This document shows, one piece after another, positions 47,909 to 57,054 of a stretch of 64,000 nucleotides of DNA. Under the pieces are notes generated by a model. The model was not told the DNA's origin. It did not search any database and saw only the letters and a program-made list of their open reading frames with translations. The stretch covers positions 124,001-188,000 of the forward strand of contig NZ_DASUCC010000097.1 of assembly GCF_035762905.1 (NCBI RefSeq), written 5' to 3'. The stretch comes from DASYTH01 sp035762905 (GTDB lineage: Bacteria > Actinomycetota > Actinomycetes > Mycobacteriales > Pseudonocardiaceae). Position numbers and translations under genes: made by a program. Numbering within the stretch: position 1 is the first letter of the stretch; each line of letters opens with the position of its first letter.

Positions 47909-48829
47909 GTGGGCACCCCGCCCGAACCGCCGCAACAGTGGGGGACGCAGGCGGCGATGCCCGCCTGCGTCCGCCACCCGGACCGGCCGACCGGCCTGCG
48001 CTGTACCCGGTGCGACCGGCCGGCCTGCCCGGAGTGCCTGCGTGAGGCGTCGGTCGGTTACCAGTGCGTCGACTGCGTGAACGAGGGCCGGCGCACCATC
48101 CGGCACGGCACCACGATCGCCGGCGCGCCGTCCGCCCAGCGCCCGGTGGTGATGCCGGTCCTGGTCGTGCTCAACCTCGGGGTGTTCGCCATCACCGCGG
48201 CGCAGGCCGGCAGCATCGTCCGCAACCAGCTCAGCGAGCTGTTCGTGGACTGGATGCTGGTGCCGGCGCTGGTCTCCCAGGGCGAGTGGTGGCGGCTGAT
48301 CACCGCCGGGTTCCTGCACTACGGCCCGGTGCACATCGCGCTGAACATGATCGCGCTGTACCTGCTCGGCCGGGACCTGGAGCCGGTGCTCGGCCGGGTC
48401 CGGTTCACCGCGGTGTACCTGGTGTCGCTGCTCGGCGGCAGCGTCGCGGTGTTCCTGTTCGGAGGTCTGCTCACCCCGGTCGCCGGGGCGTCCGGCGCGG
48501 TGTTCGGCCTGATGGGTGGGCTGGCCGTGGTGGTACTGCGGCTGCGCATCCCGCCCGGCCCGGTGCTCGGCATCATCGCGCTGAACGTGTTCATCAGCGT
48601 GACCGTGCCGGGTATCTCGCTGCTCGGGCACCTCGGCGGGCTGGTGGTCGGCGCGATCGCCACGGCCGCGATGGTCTACGCCCCGCGGCAGTCGCGCACC
48701 GCCTGGCAGGTGGGCACGATCGCCACGCTGGTGGTCGTGCTGGTCTCGCTGATCTTCATCCGGGACGCCGCGCTCGGCCAGCTGGTCTGCGACTTCCGCA
48801 GCGGGGTCTGCTTCGAGGTGGACGGCTGA
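47909..48829 (+). CDS. Rhomboid family intramembrane serine protease with N-terminal zinc finger
   Basis: Protein of 306 residues. The first 60 contain a B-box-like zinc finger (CVRHPDRPTGLRCTRCDRPACPECLRE and YQCVDCV). Six or seven membrane helices follow. The active-site serine lies in AGASGAVFG, the partner histidine in LLGHLGGLVVG, and the conserved HYGPVHIALNM loop is present. It cleaves membrane substrates not known here. GTG start 6 bases after ppiA, so the two are likely co-transcribed. Confidence 0.93.
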   Translation: MGTPPEPPQQWGTQAAMPACVRHPDRPTGLRCTRCDRPACPECLREASVGYQCVDCVNEGRRTIRHGTTIAGAPSAQRPVVMPVLVVLNLGVFAITAAQAGSIVRNQLSELFVDWMLVPALVSQGEWWRLITAGFLHYGPVHIALNMIALYLLGRDLEPVLGRVRFTAVYLVSLLGGSVAVFLFGGLLTPVAGASGAVFGLMGGLAVVVLRLRIPPGPVLGIIALNVFISVTVPGISLLGHLGGLVVGAIATAAMVYAPRQSRTAWQVGTIATLVVVLVSLIFIRDAALGQLVCDFRSGVCFEVDG

Positions 48830-48830
48830 G

Positions 48831-49262
48831 TCAGGTCCGTAACGCCCGGATGGCCTCGACCACGTCCTCCGGATCGGCGCCCAGGTCCAGCCGGCCGAGC
48901 ACGACCAGGTCCTCCTCGGCGTCCACCTCGACCGTGGACACCTCCCGGCCGAACCGGCGGGTGCGCACCAGCCGCACGTTGACCTCGGACCAGGGCCAGT
49001 GCCGGCGCCCGGTCAGGCCGCGCACGGTGACCCCGTGGTGGTCGGCGACCAGCCGCGGCCGGGCAACCGTGCCGAACAGCCCGGCAAGGCCCAGCCCGCC
49101 GGCGAGCACGACGAGCAGCACCCGGCCGGGCGCGTCGCCGATCAGGAACACCGCGGCCAGCGCGGCGACGGCGGCCACCCAGGCCACGCCGACCAGGGGC
49201 GGATCGGGGGCCCAGGAGCGGGTTTCCCGCAGGTCAGGGTTGTCCACAGCAGTTGTCCACAC
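48831..49262 (-). CDS. PH-domain membrane protein (Rv0010c-like)
   Basis: Protein of about 143 residues. Two hydrophobic helices (VGVAWVAAVAALAAVFLI and VLLVVLAGGLGLAGLF) are followed by a bacterial PH-like domain (RLVADHHGVTVRGLTGRRHWPWSEV...DPEDVVEAIRAL). It matches M. tuberculosis Rv0010c by position between ppiA and crgA and by sequence. Its first codons overlap two perfect DnaA boxes. The start is uncertain: GTG 49262 or GTG 49247, neither with a ribosome binding site. Confidence 0.82.
   Translation of the reverse strand: MWTTAVDNPDLRETRSWAPDPPLVGVAWVAAVAALAAVFLIGDAPGRVLLVVLAGGLGLAGLFGTVARPRLVADHHGVTVRGLTGRRHWPWSEVNVRLVRTRRFGREVSTVEVDAEEDLVVLGRLDLGADPEDVVEAIRALRT
49240..49261. promoter_or_regulatory. 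Two perfect DnaA boxes at the start of the PH-domain gene
   Basis: TTGTCCACA occurs at 49240-49248 and again at 49253-49261, same direction, 13 bases apart. They coincide with the start codon region of the PH-domain gene. DnaA could regulate this gene or titrate here; the site is 14 kb from oriC. Confidence 0.7.
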
Positions 49263-49323
49263 TGGGGATGAGTTACAGCGGTGTGGTTCGGCGACGATCA
49301 GCGCAACGGAAGGTGAACGACGG

Positions 49324-49590
49324 TCAACGCCACCGCATGGTCATCAGCAGACCGCCGATCATGAGCGCGAACCCGATCGCGAAGTTCCAGTTCCCCAGCT
49401 CGCTCATGAGCGGGATCTTGTCCCCGGCGATGTAGTTGACCACCAGCCAGGCCAGGCCCAGCAGCATCACGCCGAGCATCACGGCCACGTAGATCGGGTG
49501 CGAAGGCCCCGCGGACTTCACCTTCACCGGCGTGCGACGGTCGGCCGGAGCGGTGTACGGAGTCTTCTTCCGGACCTTGGACTTGGGCAT
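49324..49590 (-). CDS. crgA: Cell division protein CrgA
   Basis: 88-residue membrane protein of the actinobacterial divisome. A basic N-terminal tail (PKSKVRKKTPYTAPADRR) precedes two transmembrane helices (IYVAVMLGVMLLGLAWLVVNYI and FAIGFALMIGGLLMTM) with the conserved loop PLMSELGNWN between them. CrgA binds FtsZ, FtsQ and FtsI and recruits wall enzymes. Same locus as Rv0011c. Confidence 0.96.
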   Translation of the reverse strand: MPKSKVRKKTPYTAPADRRTPVKVKSAGPSHPIYVAVMLGVMLLGLAWLVVNYIAGDKIPLMSELGNWNFAIGFALMIGGLLMTMRWR

Positions 49591-49725
49591 CGAGCGTCCT
49601 CATCTGATGTGGAGCATTTCTCCTGGGCGGAGGTATGCACTCAGCACCGCCGACCCGACACGTTAACGTAACCGAGCAGCTTGCCGAACCACTAGAGCAT
49701 AGGGTCAACAATCCGGGGAGGACGC

Positions 49726-50652
49726 GTGGGCACTGTCGAAGACGCCCGCCGGGGCGCAGGGCGTATCTACGGGGCACTGACCGGCCCCGAGGTGCCTTCG
49801 CCGCGCCCGCGGTCCCGTTCGGCCGGACCGGACCGGGTCCGCACGATCGTGCGAACCGCTGGTGAGATCCTCATCACGCTGGGTGTCGTCGTGTTGCTGT
49901 TCGTGGTCTACGAGGTCTACGTGACCGACGTGATCTCCGCGGGCAAACAGCAGGACGCCACCGAGGCGCTGGACGACCAGTGGCAGACGACGGAGCCGGA
50001 CCAGGAGCGGGTGGACCACTTCGATGGCCTCCAGCCGGGCGAGGGCTTCGCCAAGATGTACATCCCGGCGTTCGGCACCGACTTCCACTTCACGATCGTC
50101 GAGGGCACCTCGGACAAGGCGCTGGAGATCGGGCCCGGGCACTACCTGGACACCCCGTACCCCGGTCAGCCGGGCAACTTTGCGGTGGCCGGGCACCGGG
50201 TGGGCAAGGGCGCGCCGTTCAACGACCTGGACCTGCTCACCTCCTGCGACGCGATCATCGTGGAGAGCAGGAACGCCTGGTACATCTACCGAGTCCTGCC
50301 CATGAAGGACGAGGCCGGCCGCTGGGAGCAGGTCAAGCAGGACAAGCCGCGGTGCAACGTCACCGGCTCGCAGGGCCGGGCGCAGCAGGTGGAGCCGCTG
50401 AAGGGCGAGTACACGGACACGCACGGCATGGAGATCGTCCGGCCGTCCGAGGGCGCGGTGATCGCCGACGTGCCGCACAAGCCCAACGCCAAGGTGAACA
50501 AGGCCGACCAGGTCGCGCTGCTCACGCTGACCACGTGCCACCCCAAGTTCTCCGACCGGCAGCGGCTGATCGTGCACGCCACCCTGGTCGACCAGTGGGC
50601 CAAGAACCCGGATCAGCCGGACAGCCGGCCGGCCGAGCTGAAGGAGGGCTGA
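49726..50652 (+). CDS. srtE: Class E sortase
   Basis: Membrane transpeptidase of 308 residues. A cytoplasmic N-terminal part is followed by one transmembrane helix (about 48-66, AGEILITLGVVVLLFVVYEVY) and the sortase domain (about 105-290). The catalytic triad is visible: His in FAVAGHRVG, Cys in LLTLTTCHPKFSDRQRLIV, and Arg in the same segment. Class E enzymes attach proteins with LAxTG-type signals to actinobacterial walls. GTG start. A 51-residue membrane gene overlaps its stop codon. Confidence 0.93.
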   Translation: MGTVEDARRGAGRIYGALTGPEVPSPRPRSRSAGPDRVRTIVRTAGEILITLGVVVLLFVVYEVYVTDVISAGKQQDATEALDDQWQTTEPDQERVDHFDGLQPGEGFAKMYIPAFGTDFHFTIVEGTSDKALEIGPGHYLDTPYPGQPGNFAVAGHRVGKGAPFNDLDLLTSCDAIIVESRNAWYIYRVLPMKDEAGRWEQVKQDKPRCNVTGSQGRAQQVEPLKGEYTDTHGMEIVRPSEGAVIADVPHKPNAKVNKADQVALLTLTTCHPKFSDRQRLIVHATLVDQWAKNPDQPDSRPAELKEG

Positions 50653-50793
50653 TGTACGCCTGGATCTGGCGGCACCTGCCCGGCCCGGTCGCGGTGCGGG
50701 TGGGCATCGCGGCGGTGCTCGTCGCGGGCGCGGTAGCGCTGCTGATGTTCGTGGTCTTCCCCTGGCTGGAGCCGGTGCTGCCGTTCAACAACG

Positions 50794-50807
<14 letters not shown>
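50652..50807 (+). CDS. Small membrane protein coupled to the sortase
   Basis: 51-residue protein starting inside the sortase stop codon (TGATG). It has one hydrophobic helix (RVGIAAVLVAGAVALLMFVVFPWL) followed by EPVLPFNNVTAE. Small proteins of this type follow class E sortase genes in many actinomycetes. It carries no sorting signal, so it is more likely an accessory subunit than a substrate. Overlaps the convergent permease by 14 bases. Confidence 0.8.
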
Positions 50808-52026
<1,219 letters not shown>

Positions 52027-52036
52027 CCGGGCCGGA

Positions 52037-52267
52037 TCACCGCCCCGGTCGGTCCACCAGTTTCAGGGCGAGCATCGGGCACAGCGTGACCGCGCGCTTG
52101 GCGTGCTTGGTCAGGTGCCGGGGGACGGGGTCCGCCGAGACCACCGGGTAGCCCCACTCGTCCAGTCCAATCAGTTCGGGCACCAGTTCGGCGCACATCC
52201 CGTGGCCGTCGCATTCAATCATGTTCACGTGCAAGGTCTGGTTGCTCTGCTGGGTCTTCACTTCCAT
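52037..52267 (-). CDS. Small ferredoxin, 3Fe-4S type
   Basis: 76-residue protein. The cluster pattern is Cys-x5-Cys near residues 19-25 (CDGHGMC) and a distant CP (TLCPMLALKL), with only three cysteines and a His in between. This is the arrangement of P450-type 3Fe-4S/4Fe-4S ferredoxins. It starts inside the end of the NuoF-like gene (10-base overlap), so they are probably partners: the flavoprotein could pass electrons from NAD(P)H to it. Confidence 0.9.
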   Translation of the reverse strand: MEVKTQQSNQTLHVNMIECDGHGMCAELVPELIGLDEWGYPVVSADPVPRHLTKHAKRAVTLCPMLALKLVDRPGR

Positions 52268-53562
52268 CCCTCGCTCGGACTCGGCGGCGCCGGCACCGGC
52301 AGCATCGGCGGGCGGTACAGGCCGGGGCAGCCCTGGCCGTGCAGGTGCCGGTCGACGCACGCGCCGAACACCCGCAGTGCGGTGCTGGCCAGCTTGACCA
52401 CGCCGTCCGGATGCGCGCAGGCGCCCCGCCCGTTGACCATGTTCATCCGGAACCGCAGCCGATCCAGCGCGGTCCGGTCCCTGGCCCAGGTCACCCGGGC
52501 CAGATCGTCGGCGATCGCCGGCAGGCCGTTGAAACACGGGCCGCACTGCCGGGCGTTCTGCGAGGCGAGCCAGGCGGCCACCCGGACGGTCTCCACCAGC
52601 CCGCAGGCGCCGACCGGCAGCGCGACCACCACGCCGGCCCCGGGCGAGGCGGACAACGGGGCCAGCGCCTCGGGGGTGAACGGGGCGGCCAGCGCGCCGG
52701 GAGACATCCACGAACCGCCGTAGCCGCCCACCAGTACCGCCTGCAGCGGTTCGGTGGCGCCGCCGGCGACCCGCAGGATCTCGTTGCCGGTCACGCCGAC
52801 CGGCAACTCGTACACACCGCGCGCGCGGACCGCCCCGCTCACCGTGAACAGGGCCGTGCCGGGGGCCTCACCGGTGCCGGCCATCCGGAACCAGTCCGGC
52901 CCGTGCCGGGCGATCAGCCCGAGATGGGCGAGGGTTTCGGTGTTGGACACCAGCGTGGGTTTGCCGCCTACGCCCTCGCGGTAGGCGGACACGTCCCGCG
53001 GCTTGCCCTCGCCGCCACCGACGAAGTTGGCCAGTGCCGTCGACTCGCTGGACACGTACCAGCGCGGCGGCTCCAACACCGCCAGCGACAGCCCGATCGA
53101 GGCGCCGCCCCAGCCGGCCGCCGCCCGCTCGGCGATGGCCGCCTCGACGGTGCGGGCCAGGCCGGTGCCGCGGTGCACGCAGACGGTGACCTTCGTGGCC
53201 CCGACCGCGAGCGCGGCCAGCTCGGCACCGTCCAGCACCAGGTGCGGCGTCGCGCCGAGGAGCAGCTTGTCCTTACCCGCGGCCGGTTCGCTCTCCGCGC
53301 CGTTCACGACCACGTGGCTGCCGCCGGCCGCCCGGCCGTTGCGGGCGACGGTCTTCAGCTTGCGGCCGGTGGGAAACCAGGCACCACCTCGCCCGCGCAG
53401 CCCGGCGGACGTCACGGTCTCGGGCAGCCGGCGCACCGCGCCGAGCGGCAGCGGTCCGTTGACCCTGGTGTGCTCGGCGAGCGACGCGGCCCGGCCGGTG
53501 GCCAGCCAGCCGCCGAGCAGCCGGGGCCGGCCGTCGTAGCGGAGCAGTGGTGGGGCGCTCAT
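52258..53562 (-). CDS. NuoF-like NADH-binding flavoprotein
   Basis: Protein of 434 residues related to the 51-kDa subunit of complex I. The FMN/NADH motif GLRGRGGAWFPTGRK is at about 50-64, followed by VVNGAESEPAAGKDK. SLBB-like and C-terminal iron-sulfur regions complete it. The cluster segment NARQCGPC lacks the first cysteine of the usual CGxCxPC; a further Cys is in RGACAHPDG. So it may bind an incomplete or differently held cluster. There is no nuoE or nuoG nearby. It starts within the stop codon of the membrane cytochrome gene (ATGA). Confidence 0.87.
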   Translation of the reverse strand: MSAPPLLRYDGRPRLLGGWLATGRAASLAEHTRVNGPLPLGAVRRLPETVTSAGLRGRGGAWFPTGRKLKTVARNGRAAGGSHVVVNGAESEPAAGKDKLLLGATPHLVLDGAELAALAVGATKVTVCVHRGTGLARTVEAAIAERAAAGWGGASIGLSLAVLEPPRWYVSSESTALANFVGGGEGKPRDVSAYREGVGGKPTLVSNTETLAHLGLIARHGPDWFRMAGTGEAPGTALFTVSGAVRARGVYELPVGVTGNEILRVAGGATEPLQAVLVGGYGGSWMSPGALAAPFTPEALAPLSASPGAGVVVALPVGACGLVETVRVAAWLASQNARQCGPCFNGLPAIADDLARVTWARDRTALDRLRFRMNMVNGRGACAHPDGVVKLASTALRVFGACVDRHLHGQGCPGLYRPPMLPVPAPPSPSEGWK

Positions 53563-54125
53563 ATCGGCCTCCTGACCGCGACCCGGCGCCAGCCGGCCAC
53601 CCGGTACACCCCGGCCGCGATAACCATGAACACGGACAGCGCGACCACCCCGAGCACCCACAGCCGGTCGGTGCCGATGCCGATGGTGTGCGCCAGCGCC
53701 ACCGGCCAGCAGAGGTAGGCCAGCCAGTGCACGGCCCGCCAGGCGGCGCGGGACAGCCGGGTGCGCAACAGGCTGGTGATGATCAGCGCCAGCAGCACGT
53801 CGAACGCGATCGCGCCGAGGCCGAGCCAGAACGGCAGGTATGACGAGACGAACGGGACGACCGCGTCGATCGGGTCGATCTTCACGTAGTCGTCCAGCAG
53901 GATCGCCAGCACGTGCACGAACACCAGGCCGACCGCGGTCAGCGACATGCTGCGGTGCAGGCTCTCGGTGACGAACCGCGGCCAGCGCGGGGACCACACC
54001 CGGCCGGCGGTGAGCAGGCCGAGCGCGAACGCGACGGAGAGCAGGACGAGGGAGACGAAACCGCTGGCCCTGGTGAGGTACCAGTAGGTGCTCTCGGTGA
54101 GCAGCGGGGCGGCCAGGCCGGTCAT
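53559..54125 (-). CDS. Ferric-reductase-like transmembrane cytochrome b
   Basis: 188-residue membrane protein with five hydrophobic helices. Four histidines sit in the FRD pattern (LHRSMSLTAVGLVFVHVLAIL and WRAVHWLAYLCWPVALAHTIG), consistent with two b hemes stacked across the membrane. It lacks the cytosolic FAD/NADPH domain, which the co-encoded NuoF-like protein could replace. Its stop overlaps the nuoF-like start, and its own start lies in the apbE stop. Confidence 0.87.
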   Translation of the reverse strand: MTGLAAPLLTESTYWYLTRASGFVSLVLLSVAFALGLLTAGRVWSPRWPRFVTESLHRSMSLTAVGLVFVHVLAILLDDYVKIDPIDAVVPFVSSYLPFWLGLGAIAFDVLLALIITSLLRTRLSRAAWRAVHWLAYLCWPVALAHTIGIGTDRLWVLGVVALSVFMVIAAGVYRVAGWRRVAVRRPI

Positions 54126-55051
54126 CACGCAACCTCCATTGTGGACACCATGGCCTCGGCCGGCCAGCCGGCGACCGCGGTCACCGTGCCGTCCGGAGCG
54201 ACCAGCCGGGCGGCCAGGTCGCGCTCGGCCAGCCAGTCCGGCGCCCGGTCGCCGAGCACCAGTGCGGCGGTGCTGGCGGTGTTGGCGGTGACGCAGTCGG
54301 CCGCGGCCACCGAGACGTAGTGCCAGAACCGCTTGGCCGGCAGGCCGGTGGCCGGGTCCAGCACGTGGTGCAGCACCTGGTCGGCCCGCCGCCAGGTGCG
54401 CACCGTGGTGCTCGAGGTGGCCAGCCCGCCGCGGCGCAGGGCGATCACCTGTCCGCCGGTGCTCACCGCGTGGTCGGCGGTGACCCGAACCCGCCAGCCG
54501 CCGTCCGGGGCGGGGCCGGCGATGGCCAGGTCGCCGCCGAGGTTGACCAGCACGCCGCAGCCGAGCCGCTCGGCGATCTGCGTGGCGGCGACGTCCGCGG
54601 CCCAGGCCTTGGCGGTCGCGCCCAGGTCGAGCTGCACGCCCCGGGGCAGGGTGACCGACCGAGTGGCCGGGTCGAGCACGATCTCCCGCCAGGCCGCGCC
54701 GGACCGCACCGGGCGCACCCGGGTGGCCGAACTCGGTGGCACGTCGGCGAAACTGCGGTCGTAGCCGATGGCGATCATGGACCGGCCCAGGGTCGGGTCG
54801 ACCAGGCCACCGGTCTCCTCGGCGGCCCGCACCGCCACCCGCAGCGCGGCGAACAGCACCGGGTCCACATCGGACGCCCGGCCGGAGCTGTTCACAGTGG
54901 ACAGTGCGGAGTCGGTGCGGAACCGGCTGCACGCCCGGTCCAGATCGGACAGAAAGGCGCGCAACATGGTGTCGGCCTCGGCCAGCGCGGCCGGGTCGGT
55001 CACCAGCAGGTGCGCGGTGGTGCCGATGGCGGGAAAGCTGGTGTTCTTCAT
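54125..55051 (-). CDS. apbE: FAD:protein FMN transferase ApbE
   Basis: 308-residue enzyme that attaches FMN to a Ser/Thr of exported flavoproteins. The protein shows the FAD-binding LDLGATAKAWAAD and the later TANTASTAALVLG segment. Also present are CSRFRTDSALSTVNSSG at the N-terminal end and VNLGGDLAIAG. No obvious signal peptide is seen, which is odd because ApbE acts outside the membrane in many bacteria. No protein with an FMN-binding domain is encoded beside it, so its target is unknown. The overlap with neighbours shows tight operon coupling. Confidence 0.9.
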   Translation of the reverse strand: MKNTSFPAIGTTAHLLVTDPAALAEADTMLRAFLSDLDRACSRFRTDSALSTVNSSGRASDVDPVLFAALRVAVRAAEETGGLVDPTLGRSMIAIGYDRSFADVPPSSATRVRPVRSGAAWREIVLDPATRSVTLPRGVQLDLGATAKAWAADVAATQIAERLGCGVLVNLGGDLAIAGPAPDGGWRVRVTADHAVSTGGQVIALRRGGLATSSTTVRTWRRADQVLHHVLDPATGLPAKRFWHYVSVAAADCVTANTASTAALVLGDRAPDWLAERDLAARLVAPDGTVTAVAGWPAEAMVSTMEVA

Positions 55052-55404
55052 GATCCACCCGACGTGGTCTCTTCGTCGCCGGTGGAGCTCTCCGGCTTGT
55101 CGTCGGCCGGCGGGGGCGGCGGCTGCTCCTGCTGGCGCGGCTGTTCCTGTTGCGGCTGCTGGGGTTGCGCCACGGGTGCGTCGGCAGGCGCCGCCGGTGC
55201 CTTGGTCGGGCTGCCGGCCGGCGCCTTCTTGGACTTCTGCCCGTAGTCGGTCTTGTTGTTGGGCTTCGGCGGCGGCGCGGCGTAGGCGATCCCCGCGCCG
55301 ACCGCCAGCGTCGCGGCCACGCTCGCGGCGATCACGCCGCCGGTGATCCGGTTCACCTTGCGCTGCGCGGCATCGCGGGCGTTCGGATGCAACTGCCTGA
55401 CCAT
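55048..55404 (-). CDS. P/Q-rich single-span membrane peptide of the redox operon
   Basis: About 118 residues. One hydrophobic helix (ITGGVIAASVAATLAVGAGIAYAA) near residues 20-43 is followed by an exposed low-complexity tail rich in Pro, Gln and Ala (QPQQPQQEQPRQQEQP), ending SSTGDEETTSGGS. I recognise no family. It takes the place that an FMN-binding target protein occupies in other ApbE gene clusters, and the SGGS end faintly recalls the ApbE acceptor motif SGAT, but this is speculation. It overlaps apbE by 4 bases. Confidence 0.65.
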   Translation of the reverse strand: MVRQLHPNARDAAQRKVNRITGGVIAASVAATLAVGAGIAYAAPPPKPNNKTDYGQKSKKAPAGSPTKAPAAPADAPVAQPQQPQQEQPRQQEQPPPPPADDKPESSTGDEETTSGGS

Positions 55405-56306
55405 CACGACCTCCGGTCCAGAGCCGCGCGGGCGCTCCGAGCGGCGGCGATTCCCTCCATGGCGGCCTGCCTCGCGGCCTCGAACTGCGCGTCGGTGGTC
55501 GCGCCGAGCAGGATCGCCTCGGCCTCCCCGTGCCGGGCCGCCGCGGTGTTCCGTGCCTCGGCCAGCGCGCCGTCGCCGCCGGCCGGCAGCTCGGCCAACT
55601 CCCCGGCGAGCCGGCCGACCAGTGCCGCCGCCTCGTCCCGGTGCGCCGTGGCCGCGCCCCGGGTACGCATCCTGGTCACCAGCACCAGCGCGCCGGCGGC
55701 CAGCGCGATCAGGCCGATCCCGCCGAGCACCCAGGGCAGCACGGCGGCGGTGTCGTCGACTCCGGCGATCGCCTCGCGGCCGCCCGGCTCGTCGGCGTAG
55801 CGGTCCCCCCGGGTGCCCTCGCTCGGGCAGGCCGGCGCGGCCTTGACCGCGGCCACGAAGTCGGTCAGCGGCCGGGTGATGTCGCTCGGCGAGTCGGCGG
55901 CGGGGTTGGCGTCCAGCGCGGCCTCGTTGGCGTTGACCGCGTCGGTCGCCGCCCGGCCGGCATAGCCCTTGCAGATCACCTCGGAGCCGGCATAGAAGTA
56001 CCGGCCGGAGATCACCGCGATGGTGTTGCCGGGCAGCAGCCCGGCCAGCCGGCGGGGCAATCCCGCCACCTCGGCGACACTGTCGATCCGGGGCAGTACG
56101 GCGATCTTGATCGGCGCTTCGCCGATGGCCTGCCGCACCGCGGACTCGTCCAGGTTCCGGTTCGCCCCGGGCGCGAGGTAGAGCGAGTCACCGCGCAGCG
56201 CCTCGGCCGCGTCCTCGACCGGCCCGGCGGCCGAGGCCGCCTGGGCCGGCGCGGTACCGAGCAGCAGGCACCCGGCGATCGCGGGCAGCACGAACAGCTT
56301 GTGCAA
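55404..56306 (-). CDS. Exported membrane-anchored protein of unknown function
   Basis: 300-residue protein. A signal peptide (LFVLPAIAGCLLLGTAPAQAA) is followed by an outer domain of about 170 residues, one transmembrane helix near 190-210 (WVLGGIGLIALAAGALVLV) and a cytoplasmic helical tail. The outer domain contains IKIAVLPRIDSVAEVAGLPRRLAGLL and IAVISGRYFYAGSEVICKGYAG, which suggests an alpha/beta fold but no enzyme motif. The start is TTG, with a strong GGAGGGG 5 bases upstream. First gene of the leftward redox string. Confidence 0.72.
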   Translation of the reverse strand: MHKLFVLPAIAGCLLLGTAPAQAASAAGPVEDAAEALRGDSLYLAPGANRNLDESAVRQAIGEAPIKIAVLPRIDSVAEVAGLPRRLAGLLPGNTIAVISGRYFYAGSEVICKGYAGRAATDAVNANEAALDANPAADSPSDITRPLTDFVAAVKAAPACPSEGTRGDRYADEPGGREAIAGVDDTAAVLPWVLGGIGLIALAAGALVLVTRMRTRGAATAHRDEAAALVGRLAGELAELPAGGDGALAEARNTAAARHGEAEAILLGATTDAQFEAARQAAMEGIAAARSARAALDRRS

Positions 56307-56378
56307 CTCGACCCCTCCTGCGATTGTTTGTCAGCCTTCACACGATCGCGGCGCCAACCTGGTTCATTAAGGCCCGGG

Positions 56379-56384
56379 TAGGTT
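56379..56384 (+). promoter_or_regulatory. -10 element for pabA (probable leaderless mRNA)
   Basis: TAGGTT ends 7 bases before the pabA ATG, putting the transcription start at the start codon. The -35 is unclear. The upstream gene is divergent, so the 85-base gap also holds its promoter. Confidence 0.4.
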
Positions 56385-56391
56385 GGGGCAC

Positions 56392-57048
56392 ATGCGCGTT
56401 CTCGTGGTCGACAACTACGACAGCTTCGTCTACAACCTGGTCCAGTACCTGGCCCAACTCGACGCCGAGTGCGTGGTGCGGCGCAACGACGACCCGGAGC
56501 TGACCGCGCCGGACGCCCTGGCCGGGTTCGGCGGCGTCCTGGTCAGCCCCGGCCCGAGCACCCCCGAGCGGGCCGGCGCCAGCATCGAGGTGATCAAGCG
56601 GTGCGCCCGGCAGGAGCTGCCGGTACTCGGCGTCTGCCTCGGCCATCAAGCGATCGGCGTGGCCTGGGGGGCCACCGTGGACCGGGCGCCGGAGCTGCGG
56701 CACGGCAAGGTCAGCCAGGTGCACCACGACGGCGCCGGAGTGCTCGCCGGGCTGCCCGACCCGTTCACCGCGACCCGCTACCACTCGCTGACCGTGCTGC
56801 CCGAAACCATCCCGACCGATGTGTTCGAGGTCACCGGCCGGACCTCCTCCGGCGTGGTGATGGCCATGCGGCACCGGCAGCTGCCGGTGGAGGGCGTGCA
56901 GTTCCACCCGGAGTCGGTGCTCACCGACGGCGGCCACCGGATGCTGGCCAACTGGCTGCGGGTGTGCGGTCACCAGGTCGACGAGCCGAGAGTGGCGGAG
57001 CTGGAGTCGGCGATGCGCGCGCTGGCCGAGGCCGCCGCGCACGCCTGA
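56392..57048 (+). CDS. pabA: Glutamine amidotransferase, PabA/TrpG type
   Basis: Class I glutamine amidotransferase of 218 residues supplying ammonia to an aminodeoxychorismate or anthranilate synthase partner. The catalytic Cys lies in GVCLGHQAIG (about residue 79), and His/Glu in QFHPESVLT. The N-terminal VLVVDNYDSFVYNLVQYL is typical. In mycobacteria the same place upstream of pknB is Rv0013 (trpG/pabA). The synthase partner is not here. It overlaps nothing but is convergent with pknB, 6 bases apart. Confidence 0.93.
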   Translation: MRVLVVDNYDSFVYNLVQYLAQLDAECVVRRNDDPELTAPDALAGFGGVLVSPGPSTPERAGASIEVIKRCARQELPVLGVCLGHQAIGVAWGATVDRAPELRHGKVSQVHHDGAGVLAGLPDPFTATRYHSLTVLPETIPTDVFEVTGRTSSGVVMAMRHRQLPVEGVQFHPESVLTDGGHRMLANWLRVCGHQVDEPRVAELESAMRALAEAAAHA

Positions 57049-57054
57049 CCGGGA

